NCBI GenBank assembly: GCA_028712075.1
Contig: JAQTQX010000014.1
Location: forward strand, 53,231 to 117,230
Length of the DNA: 64,000 nt
DNA from: Desulfuromonadaceae bacterium
GTDB taxonomy: Bacteria > Desulfobacterota > Desulfuromonadia > Geobacterales > Pseudopelobacteraceae
Reading direction: 5' to 3'
The notes under the pieces were generated by a model. That model saw only the letters and a list, made by a program, of their open reading frames with translations, did not search any database and had not been told where the DNA came from. Made by a program: the position numbers and the translations under genes. Positions 1 to 8,300 of this stretch are shown one piece after another (within the stretch, counting starts at the first letter, position 1; each line of letters begins with the position of its first letter).

Positions 1-845
1 ATTCCCTGCAGAAATTCAACTCTATACGTTGGGGTAAGAGCAACTCTGTTGAATCGCGGAGCGCCGATTTTGTCCGGGGTAAGCTTGGACTTGTTGTTTG
101 CACTCATTTGGAAGCCTACCAACGCCTGACCAAACAGGTTGGAAATATCTTCCGGTATAGCAACGGTCGCTACGGTATAGCCGCCATCAAGTATCCCATC
201 CGCCAAATCAGACGCAATAGAGTTAATCAGCTCAAACTGCTTGTTCGGAGGAAGCAGCAGATCTTTTGTAAGCTGGCTGAAAGCTGCCGTACGAAGTCCC
301 GCCAGTCGCTCGGATGTCGTTGCAGCACTCGAAATTGCGGCAAAGACCGGCTTGATCGAATTGTCGGGGGTGTAGCCGAATGCTGCAAGAAAAGCACTGT
401 CTGCTTCTGCTTTTGTTTTGCCACCTGCAATTAGTTTCTGAATTATTGTGGTTGATGGGTCAATAGCTACCGTCGCTCCCGGCGCAAGACCGCTGCCAAC
501 GATATATGATGTCAGAGTGCCCATGGCCACACCGCTAGTGGCAGTTGCTTCATCAGAAAAAGTACCGCCGCTTGCCTCAAAGGTGAGTGCACCGGATAAA
601 GCTGAATTGGGGATGGTAATGGAATATGATCCATCTGCGCCCGTTATGACTGGACCGGCGACAACTGCTCCGCCTGCAGACTTCACCGTTACTGATGCAC
701 CACTTGCCGGCCCCGCCATGACAACACCAGTCACCGAAGTTGTTCCAGCTGTTTGAGAGTCACTGGAGCTACTGCACCCAAACGAGGCAATTGAGATACA
801 GACGACAAGTGCCGCCTTGAAAGCGTTACTAACAGCAGACTTCAT
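1..845 (-). CDS. Putative surface lipoprotein with regulatory-like beta-sandwich (3' end missing)
   Basis: The gene reads leftward from an ATG at 843-845 and runs off the window, so only the first ~281 residues are visible. The start is supported by an AAGGAG Shine-Dalgarno about 8 nt upstream. The N-terminus is a lipoprotein signal (MKSAVSNAFKAALVVCISIA, then a lipobox ASFGC followed by a run of serines), so the mature protein should be lipid-anchored. After it comes a segment of the type 'VTGVVMAGPASGASVTVKSA ... GADGSYSI', which resembles the carboxypeptidase regulatory-like / Cna-B-like fold common in Geobacter surface proteins. The rest shows no catalytic motif I recognise. It faces away from the other genes and is read in the same direction as the cysteine-rich gene behind it. 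Function unknown; the identity as an exported lipoprotein is well supported, the domain label less so. Confidence 0.8.
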   Translation of the reverse strand, partial: MKSAVSNAFKAALVVCISIASFGCSSSSDSQTAGTTSVTGVVMAGPASGASVTVKSAGGAVVAGPVITGADGSYSITIPNSALSGALTFEASGGTFSDEATATSGVAMGTLTSYIVGSGLAPGATVAIDPSTTIIQKLIAGGKTKAEADSAFLAAFGYTPDNSIKPVFAAISSAATTSERLAGLRTAAFSQLTKDLLLPPNKQFELINSIASDLADGILDGGYTVATVAIPEDISNLFGQALVGFQMSANNKSKLTPDKIGAPRFNRVALTPTYRVEFLQG

Positions 846-971
846 ATATGATTTCTCCTTATTTTTAGTATAGTTATGGTATTACGCCAAAATTTATGCC
901 TACACCTGCGCACGCCACAAAGGTATACTATAGCTGCAATGTGCGTAACCAGGTTGAATTGGCAGTTTTGG

Positions 972-1006
972 CAAAAAAAGAGTGCCAAGAGGACAAAATC
1001 CTCTGC
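972..1006 (-). terminator. Possible terminator of the cysteine-rich gene
   Basis: Read on the minus strand, a 6-bp stem (AGAGGA/TCCTCT, 988-993 with 999-1004, 5-nt loop) is followed 8 nt later by seven T residues (973-979). The T run is also the loop side of a second, overlapping stem TTGGCA/TGCCAA (968-973 with 983-988). It lies just beyond the stop codon of the cysteine-rich gene. The gap between stem and T run makes this a weak call. Confidence 0.35.
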
Positions 1007-1025
1007 CGTGAGTGCATACGACGGA

Positions 1026-1604
1026 TTATCGTGTCAGGTGTGAAATTATCGGGGGTAGGTCTGGTGGCTCGCCATAACGGGAGGTCAGGCGATCAGGATG
1101 AATAGAGGGTAGAATGCTTTGCTCCGGAACAGGAATTACCTCTGAAAAAAAAATGGGGAGATGCGGAGGTGATTCAACATTTAAAAGCGCAAAGAGTTTA
1201 CCGCTTCCGCAGGGGCTTTTGCTGATTGTTACTCTTTTTTTCGGGAGCGAGTCGCCCGGCACAGATTCAGACCTGGGGCCTTCCGACTTGACGTTCTGGC
1301 CCTTCGGTGCACAACAGCCTGCCATTATTTTTGGCGGTTCGGCAGGTTTCTTTGCACAACAGCCGGAAATGAAATGTAGGCGCGGTTTACGCGTCTCATC
1401 CTGTTTTTTCTGCCAGCAACAACAGGTATGGGCCGCGCTCCGTTCACTCGAGCAACCGTCAAGCCTGCAGTCGCCAGAGCACTTTCCTGTAATTACCTTC
1501 ATCTGCCTGGACTGTATGGCAAAAGAAGCCAGCGGGCTTACCACCGCAAGGAGATAGACCGTCGTTATCACAAGCGCAACTGTTTGCCGCCACGTCATTA
1601 TCAT
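1026..1604 (-). CDS. Cysteine-rich exported protein of unknown function
   Basis: The predicted product is about 192 aa. It begins with a hydrophobic signal peptide (MIMTWRQTVALVITTVYLLA, ending SFA), followed by a mature part rich in cysteine clusters: single cysteines in GKC, GDC and DGC, then a CCC triplet and two CC pairs, with lysine and proline between them. The second half (about 80 residues) lacks clusters apart from one SPCGSG. Such clusters suggest metal binding or multiple disulfides in the periplasm, but I do not recognise the family. An earlier in-frame ATG at 1655 would add 17 residues ahead of the signal peptide; neither start has a good Shine-Dalgarno, and I prefer the one that begins the signal peptide. 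A longer-than-expected open frame also exists on the plus strand here (1114-1557), but it lacks any protein-like features. It is divergent from rnr. Confidence 0.6.
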   Translation of the reverse strand: MIMTWRQTVALVITTVYLLAVVSPLASFAIQSRQMKVITGKCSGDCRLDGCSSERSAAHTCCCWQKKQDETRKPRLHFISGCCAKKPAEPPKIMAGCCAPKGQNVKSEGPRSESVPGDSLPKKRVTISKSPCGSGKLFALLNVESPPHLPIFFSEVIPVPEQSILPSIHPDRLTSRYGEPPDLPPIISHLTR

Positions 1605-1805
1605 GAAACCACGCAATAGTTCGTTATCAATGAATCCGCATGACAGCCTATCCATGTTGCTTTCATGTTGTCAAGCAAACTTCCGCCCGAGCAGTGCAGC
1701 AATGAGCTGCTGCCAATCACAAACATGGTTGACTTTACCGCACGTTGAACATACACAGGTGTTCTGCAGGGGTGTTCTCAAGCCAGATCATCAAGGAGTC
1801 GGCCA

Positions 1806-4106
1806 ATGAATCTCAGCAAAAAGAATATACTGGCGTTTTTCAAACAACAGGGAAGAGCGGTTCCGTTTACCGATCTTTTGCGCGAGTTTGGTGGTCGCCA
1901 TGTCAAACGCGACCTGAAAAACATGCTGGATGACATGGCTGATGATGGCAAAGTAGTCCGATTACGGGGCAACAGCTATGCACAACCCGGAAAAATGGCC
2001 ACCACACGGGGCCGCATCTCGGTGCATCGCGACGGTTACGGTTTTGTCACTCCTGAGGGGGGCGGCGAAGATATCTTTATCCCGTCAAAACTGCTGAAGG
2101 GGGCGCTGCATGGCGATCTGGTCGAAGCCAGCTCCGCGCCGAGCCGCATGGGAGGAAACAAGCTGGATGGCAGTGTGCTGAACGTCATCGAGCGTGCCAC
2201 CGGTCGAGTTGTCGGACGCTATGAAGAAACGCGGCGCGGTGCAGTTATTATCCTCGACGATCAGCGCCTGAACCTCGTGCTCACTGTTCCGGAGAAGAGT
2301 CGTGGGCGGGCGGAAGACGGCCACCAGGTTGTAGCTGAGATCACATCCTATCCCGTCGGTGGACGGCCGGCCGAAGGGAAGATTGTCGAAGTTCTCGGCT
2401 GGCCCGATGACCCGGAAGTTGAGGTGCAGTCGGTCATTCGCCGTTTCGACCTGCCGCATCTCTTCGGAGCGGATGTACTGAAAGAAGCCGACGCTATTGC
2501 AGAGACAGTTTCCCGGGACGATCTCAAGGGGCGCGTCGATCTGCGCACCATGGCAACAGTCACCATCGACGGCGAGACAGCCCGCGACTTTGATGATGCG
2601 GTTTCACTGCGCCGAGAAGGGAACAATTTTCGTCTGTGGGTTTCCATTGCCGACGTATCGCACTATGTAAAAAAGGACAGCCCGCTCGACCGGGAAGCCT
2701 ACCTGCGCGGAACCTCTGTCTACTTTCCCGATCGCTGTATTCCGATGCTGCCGGAGCGGCTTTCAAACGGCATCTGCTCGCTCAATCCCAATGTTGACCG
2801 CCTGACTATGACTGCGGAAATGCTCTTTGACCGGAGCGGCGCTATGCTTGAGTCGACATTTTATCCGAGCGTTATCAAGAGCGCAGCTCGACTGACCTAT
2901 ACGATCGTGAAACAGATTATCGTCGATGGTGAACGTGAGCTGACCGATAAATTCCGTCCGGTGTCGCCCATGTTGGCAGACATGAAAGAACTGGCCCTTA
3001 TTCTCATGGCGATGCGCAAACAGCGCGGCAGCATCGATTTCGACCTGCCGGAACCGGAAATTATCATTGGCCTCACCGGTCAGACCGAAGGGATCGTCCG
3101 TGCCGAACGGAATCTGGCCCACCAACTGATCGAAGAGTTCATGCTCGCCGCTAATGAAGCGGTTGCTCACTACATCACCGCCAAAGGCATCCCGTTTCTG
3201 TATCGGGTTCATGAAAACCCTGATCCGGCCAAACTGCATATCTTTCAGGAATTTGTATTTGGCTTCGGCTACGAGTTCAGCCTGGTCGAAGACAAGGTCA
3301 AACCGGCGCAAATTCAGCGGTTACTGACACAGGCTGATGGACGCCCGGAAGAGCGCATGATTAATTACTCCCTGCTTCGCTGTATGAAACAGGCCAGATA
3401 CGCGGCCGAAAATGTCGGCCATTTCGGACTGGCATCCGACTGCTACTGCCATTTCACCTCTCCGATTCGGCGCTATCCCGATCTCGTGGTGCACCGGATA
3501 TTAAAGGCAAGCCTGGACTCAACAACGAAACAGGCGGCCAGAAAGCTGGCCATTGCAACCGAACGACTGGGGGAGGTTGCCGAGCATACCAGCAAACGGG
3601 AACGGGTTGCGATGGAAGCTGAGCGGGATGTGGTGGAGATGAAAAAAATGCAGTACATGCAAAAACATGTCGGCGAACAGTTTGACGGGTACATTACCGG
3701 AGTCACAGCGTTCGGTTTCTTTGTCGAGCTCGAAACCCTCTTCGTTGAGGGACTGGTTCATATCTCGACCCTGAATGATGACCTGTACAGCCACGCCGAA
3801 AAGCAGCACTCCCTGATCGGCCGCCGCACCGGGACTGTGTACCGGATCGGTGATGCGGCACGCGTAACAGTGGCTTCGGTCTCGCCCGCCACCCGCCGTA
3901 TTGAATTTGTTCTGGTGGTGCACGCCAATTCCTCCCTCTCCAGTACTTCAAACCCCGCAAAATCGGTTATAGAAGAATATCCGCGCATTCCGCTCCGAGG
4001 CAAACGGCTGACCGGAGTGCAGCCGCGAGTCGAGAGTAAGGAACATAACAACCGGCCACAAAATGACAAGAAAAGCGGAAAAGGAAATGTTCGAAGGAAG
4101 CGCTGA
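1806..4106 (+). CDS. rnr: Ribonuclease R
   Basis: RNase R is a processive 3'-5' exoribonuclease of the RNB family that degrades structured RNA. The 766-aa product has the expected order: an N-terminal winged-helix region (residues ~1-60), a cold-shock-like OB fold containing HRDGYGFVTP (~75-84), the RNB catalytic core with the acidic metal-binding motif TARDFDDAV near residue 260, a second core signature HFTSPIRRYPDLVVHR, and an S1 domain (GYITGVTAFGFFVELE, from ~625). A basic tail (ending KGNVRRKR) is typical of RNase R rather than RNase II. The length fits the family. An AGGAG lies 7 nt before the ATG. The gene is divergent from the cysteine-rich gene and followed by a 457-bp gap, so it is probably monocistronic. 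Confidence 0.97.
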   Translation: MNLSKKNILAFFKQQGRAVPFTDLLREFGGRHVKRDLKNMLDDMADDGKVVRLRGNSYAQPGKMATTRGRISVHRDGYGFVTPEGGGEDIFIPSKLLKGALHGDLVEASSAPSRMGGNKLDGSVLNVIERATGRVVGRYEETRRGAVIILDDQRLNLVLTVPEKSRGRAEDGHQVVAEITSYPVGGRPAEGKIVEVLGWPDDPEVEVQSVIRRFDLPHLFGADVLKEADAIAETVSRDDLKGRVDLRTMATVTIDGETARDFDDAVSLRREGNNFRLWVSIADVSHYVKKDSPLDREAYLRGTSVYFPDRCIPMLPERLSNGICSLNPNVDRLTMTAEMLFDRSGAMLESTFYPSVIKSAARLTYTIVKQIIVDGERELTDKFRPVSPMLADMKELALILMAMRKQRGSIDFDLPEPEIIIGLTGQTEGIVRAERNLAHQLIEEFMLAANEAVAHYITAKGIPFLYRVHENPDPAKLHIFQEFVFGFGYEFSLVEDKVKPAQIQRLLTQADGRPEERMINYSLLRCMKQARYAAENVGHFGLASDCYCHFTSPIRRYPDLVVHRILKASLDSTTKQAARKLAIATERLGEVAEHTSKRERVAMEAERDVVEMKKMQYMQKHVGEQFDGYITGVTAFGFFVELETLFVEGLVHISTLNDDLYSHAEKQHSLIGRRTGTVYRIGDAARVTVASVSPATRRIEFVLVVHANSSLSSTSNPAKSVIEEYPRIPLRGKRLTGVQPRVESKEHNNRPQNDKKSGKGNVRRKR

Positions 4107-4339
4107 AAAATTGTGCGGCAAACCTGTGGGTAGCTGCCAGTAACATGTCATCGTATACAAAAGTTTCTGTTCGTCATTATTCATTGGCCTCGTCCAGCTG
4201 TCGGTATTCCTTACATGACACAACCTCTCCTTTTATCTATTAACAAGAGAACGCCAGCAGATATAACATATTGAAATATCATATATTTTAATAATTATTT
4301 CACTTTTTAATGCTCCAGTACCGGTGCATACTAAACATG

Positions 4340-4355
4340 CGAGTATGCATACTCG
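4340..4355. promoter_or_regulatory. Perfect palindrome, candidate activator or repressor site
   Basis: CGAGTATGCATACTCG is a perfect 16-bp palindrome. It lies about 115 bp upstream of the sigma-54 -24 element, the distance at which enhancer-binding proteins usually bind. A second, looser dyad TTGTCGG-N4-TTTTTACAGAA (TGT-N11-ACA) follows at 4378-4394. The palindrome is seen directly; its role is inference. Confidence 0.5.
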
Positions 4356-4466
4356 ACAAAGTTGCTATGTAATTTTTTGTCGGATATTTTTACAGAACAG
4401 GACAATGGTGTTTTATTGGGCGATTTTGGCGATTTGTATACATGTGATTACGGCACGTTATACTTG

Positions 4467-4483
4467 TTGGTACCAGAATTGCT
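4467..4483 (+). promoter_or_regulatory. Sigma-54 (-24/-12) promoter of the PEP-CTERM gene
   Basis: TTGGTACCAGAATTGCT matches the sigma-54 consensus TGGCAC-N5-TTGCW with the essential GG (4469-4470) and GC (4481-4482) separated by exactly 10 nt. Transcription would begin near 4494, about 70 nt before the ATG of the PEP-CTERM gene. Sigma-54 promoters with a PrsK/PrsR-type two-component activator are known for PEP-CTERM/exosortase genes in several Proteobacteria; no such regulator is in this window. Confidence 0.75.
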
Positions 4484-4563
4484 TAGAACAGCTAACGTCA
4501 TAGATTTTATTATTTTTTACGACAAATTCAATGATAGAAAACTAAATATGGGGGGATGTCACC

Positions 4564-5247
4564 ATGAAAAACAGTAAAAGTTGGCTTGCCGGATTTTTAG
4601 TGGCGCTGGTTATGATGGGTGGGGTGGGGAAAGCAGAGGCGGTACAGATTATTAACGAAGATTTTACTTCAGGAATCAGCTCTGATTGGATAGTGGATTC
4701 CTATGTGAGTGCAGAAGGAGGTAACGCGGTTTTGGCAGGGCAACTCTACACGCAAGATGTTCCCCTGATATCACTTTCCAGAGCAGTCGATCTGAGTATG
4801 GCCGGGATTTACAACCTTCGCTTTAAGGTTAAGTTTTACAACACAGATGTTGAAAGCGGCTTTAATGGTGAACCCAACTACTTTCAAGCATCATACCTAG
4901 ATGATATTTTTTACGATCCTGAAACCGGCGTTTCTCCCTTCGATAACGTCTTTATGGCTTTTGATATGAATGGAATATATGGCGAAACCATTGGAACCCT
5001 CTCGGGAGAAATAGTTGATGGCTGGTACAGTTATTCTCAGAATATTTCAGTGTTAGCTGGAACTGGTGGAACTCTTTATTTTGACCTGTATGATCGCGGC
5101 TATGAATTCACCTCCGTAGCATTGCTTGATGACATCATTCTGGATTACCAGTCATCGACTGCTCCCGTACCTGAACCCTCAACTCTGTTGCTACTTGCTG
5201 CTGGTGGAGGATGTCTGTTTTTCAAGCTCCGTCGCAGAAAGGGCTGA
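4564..5247 (+). CDS. PEP-CTERM sorting-signal exported protein
   Basis: The 227-aa product has a Sec signal peptide (MKNSKSWLAGFLVALVMMGG, cleavage after KAEA) and a C-terminal PEP-CTERM signal: VPEPSTLLLLAAGGG, a hydrophobic stretch and a basic tail ending KLRRRKG. Such proteins are cleaved and transferred by an exosortase (EpsH/XrtA family) at the inner membrane and are linked to extracellular polysaccharide or biofilm matrix. The 170-residue body (INEDFTSGISSDWIVDS..., many Asp, Tyr and Gly) looks like a beta-sandwich, with no enzyme motif. No exosortase gene lies in the window. It has its own sigma-54 promoter and is followed by an intrinsic terminator, then by the giant-protein operon in the same direction. 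Confidence 0.92.
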   Translation: MKNSKSWLAGFLVALVMMGGVGKAEAVQIINEDFTSGISSDWIVDSYVSAEGGNAVLAGQLYTQDVPLISLSRAVDLSMAGIYNLRFKVKFYNTDVESGFNGEPNYFQASYLDDIFYDPETGVSPFDNVFMAFDMNGIYGETIGTLSGEIVDGWYSYSQNISVLAGTGGTLYFDLYDRGYEFTSVALLDDIILDYQSSTAPVPEPSTLLLLAAGGGCLFFKLRRRKG

Positions 5248-5290
5248 AGCCGTAAATCAGCTCAAATATTCTTACCAACATGCTCAAACC

Positions 5291-5334
5291 AAGACCTTTC
5301 CGGCTTAATTGCCGGAAGGTCTCTTTTAGTTTTC
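5291..5334 (+). terminator. Intrinsic terminator after the PEP-CTERM gene
   Basis: GACCTTTCCGGC / GCCGGAAGGTC form an 11-bp stem with one bulged T and a 6-nt loop (5293-5321), followed by TCTTTTAGTTTT. It lies 44 nt after the PEP-CTERM stop and 36 nt before the ATG of the giant gene. It therefore also shows that the giant gene does not begin at the earlier in-frame start at 5280. Confidence 0.8.
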
Positions 5335-5369
5335 GCCTTACCATTGAACTGATACCAGAAGGGGGCTGT

Positions 5370-8300
5370 ATGTTGCGGACTAATTCTAGAATTCTGGGGT
5401 TTACGCTCTTTTTTCTGCAGGTTTTTCTAGGAGTTTTCTCGATCCCAGCACTTGCCAGTCCCCAGGATATCTCCGGGCTTGTAACTGTCACCAAATCTGA
5501 GCGTTCAATCACTGACAGACGTACATTGGTGGTGACGACGACCTCGACTGTCACAATAACCAACAGCTCGAATCAACCCATCAGTGCACCTCTCCATGCA
5601 GTTTTTCAAATATCTGCCCCAGAAGTAACAATGCCAAGTGCGATCCAAATAGCCTCTTCAAACCCCTACGCAAAATATTACTACGACCTGAGCAGCTTGG
5701 TTCCTGCAACAGGGCTGCAACCTGGCGGTAAAATAACTTTTACTGCAACTTTGACATGTAAATCATCAGTTCGTTATTCCTACACTATTCAGACTTTTGG
5801 TGAAATAGCAGATATTCCAATCAACCAACCTCCGACTGCGAATGCCGGAACTGGCCAAATTATAGCGCTTGACCAAAGTGAAACATCCCGTCTCGTCACT
5901 TTGACCGGCAGTGGCACTGATCCCGAAAACGGACCTCTCACTTATGCCTGGAGCGGCATACCTGCACTGAATGCTGCCAACACGGCAATGCCAACCGTAA
6001 CGCTCACAGCAGGGACCTACACCTTTACCCTTGTCGTTACCGATGATAAAGGTGCCACAGCAAGTGCCACCACAATGGTTACCGTCAACCCAGCACCAAA
6101 CCAGCCTCCTACCGCCAACGCCGGCATTGACCAGAACATAAACCTGAAATTCGATGGACTTGCTCTGCCAGTTACCCTCATTGGTGTTGGGGCTGATCCG
6201 GAAAATGGAGCACTTACGTATGAATGGCGGGATGCTGCCGGTGCCCTCATTGCTTCGACTCAGTCCACAGTTGTAAATCCCGGTGCTGGTTCACATGTTT
6301 ACACCCTGAAAGTGACCGATACCGCCGGGGCTTCTGCTTCTGACACCGTAACGGTCAATGTCAACCAGGCACCGATCGCCAATGCCGGCCCGAACCAGAC
6401 GATAACACTGACAGCCGGTCAAACATCAGCAACAGTGACTCTTGACGGAAGTGGTTCAACAGACAGCGACGGTACAGTCGCTTCTTACTCATGGCAAGGC
6501 ACACCCGATCCTGCCGATGTTCAAAAACCGACCGTCAGCAACCTTGGACAGGGCAGCTATACCTTCTTTCTCACAGTCACCGATAACAAGGGGGGAGTGA
6601 GCGCTGAAGCACCGGTCACAATCACCATCAACATGGCGGGCAACGCTTCGCCGGTACTGAGTGCCATCGGAGCAAAGATTGCCGTAGAAGGTCAGCCCCT
6701 CATTTTTACCATTTCCGGGAGTGACTCCGATAATGATCCATTAACGTTCAGCGTTGAAGGATTGCCGACCGGCGCAACGTTTAATCCTGCGGCCCGAAAT
6801 TTCTCATGGACACCTGGATATGATCAGGGGGGGGCTGATAAAAGCTATGATGTGATATTCAAGCTGGGTGACGGGAAAGTTACTGTCAGCGAAACGGTTA
6901 AAATATCGGTTGCCAACAGCAACCGCCTGCCTAAGCTCGACCCTGTCGGCGCAAAAACTGTTGCCGAGAACGCGACCCTGTCCTTTACCCTCACCGGCAG
7001 CGACCCGGACAGCGACCTCCTGACCTTCTCCGCCGAGGGACTGCCGCAAGGCGCAACATTCAGCGGGCAAACCTTCACCTGGACCCCCGGGTATGATGTC
7101 GCTCCCGCAAGCCGCACGGTAACGTTCACCGTAACCGACAGTAACGGCGGTTCTGCCGGCGAAGCCGTCGTCATCACCGTTACAAACGCTAACCAACCTC
7201 CGACAATAACCGCTCCGCTCACTATCAACGGCAGCGAAGGAACCGCTATTACCCCCGTTACCATAACCGGCAGCGATCCTGACGCTGACGCTCTTACCTA
7301 CAGCGGCATAAACCTTCCGACAGGGTCTGCGGTCTCGCCTTCAGGCGAGTTCAGCTGGCCGAGTCCCAGCTACACCTCTGCCGGGACATATAATGCGAAA
7401 TTCAGGGTCACTGATCCCGGCGGATTATTCGCGGAACAGCCGGTAACCATTACCATTGCGGATGTCAATCAGCCTCCGGTGATAAGAACAACATCACTCC
7501 CGGCGCCGAAGATTGACACCCCCTACTCCGGCAAAATCGACGCCTATGATCCGGACACTGACGGATCGATTACCGGTTATGTTCTTCAGGCCGGCTCTCC
7601 TTCTGGCATGACCATCAATGCAACTGGCTCAATTACCTGGCTACCGGGCGCTGCGGATATCGAAAAAACGTATACTTTTACTGTAAAGGTTTCCGACAAC
7701 AAAAGTGGCACGGTCGACAGCGCACCATTTACAATCAAGTTGACAGATACCATTCCGCCGGTAGTCTCTCTGAACGCACCGGCAGAGCTCACCCCTGGTG
7801 CCTCTTTCAACGTGAAAGCTTCCGCCTCCGACAATGTCGGGGTAGACAAACTGACGGTAGCGATTAACGGTTATATAACGGAGTGTAACCCTGTCGGCCT
7901 CTGCACAGTTCCGGGGTTGGTAGACTCCGCCGCTGATCCATCCAAAAAAATTACTGTTACTGCTACCGCAACAGACAAAAACAACAACTCAGCGAGTGCT
8001 GCGGCCACCATAACCGTTGCCATCGTTCCAGATTCAGCACCACCGATTAATGTCACCCTCTCAGCACCTGCGGAAGCTTCACCCGGAAGCACTGTCATAT
8101 TGAATGCATCGGCAACTGATGCCGGCAGCGGGATCGACCGCTTTGAATTCCGCCTTGCTGAAAGCACGGTATCTTTTGCCATTGCCTATCCAGGCACGCC
8201 TTCGGCCAGTTACCCAGTCCCGGTGGATGCGGCCGATGGACAAACCCTAAATTTTACCGTGACCGCGTTCGATGCAGCAGGTAATAGCGCAGGAGCAACT

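Larger units (their letters stand above)
4107..4563. other. Intergenic region with regulatory signals
   Basis: This 457-bp stretch holds no convincing gene. Its first 200 bases are AT-rich and show only a weak hairpin after rnr. The second half carries a perfect 16-bp palindrome, a TGT-N11-ACA half-site pair (4378-4394), and a sigma-54 promoter, all pointing at the PEP-CTERM gene. A 71-codon open frame at 4362-4577 lies over these signals and has no protein-like features. Confidence 0.6.

Noticed and set aside
966..990. TTGGCAC ... TTTGCC resembling a sigma-54 promoter on the minus strand
   Set aside because: The GG-GC distance is 12 nt, two more than required, so function is unlikely; the sequence fits better as part of a terminator.
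1114..1557. Plus-strand open frame opposite the cysteine-rich gene
   Set aside because: The minus-strand reading has a signal peptide and cysteine clusters; the plus-strand reading has neither, and lacks a ribosome site.
4362..4577. 71-codon frame before the PEP-CTERM gene
   Set aside because: It covers the sigma-54 promoter and overlaps the next start codon; no protein-like features.
5280..5369. Earlier start for the first giant gene
   Set aside because: It would place 30 residues over the terminator hairpin and ahead of the signal peptide. The ATG at 5370 has a good Shine-Dalgarno.
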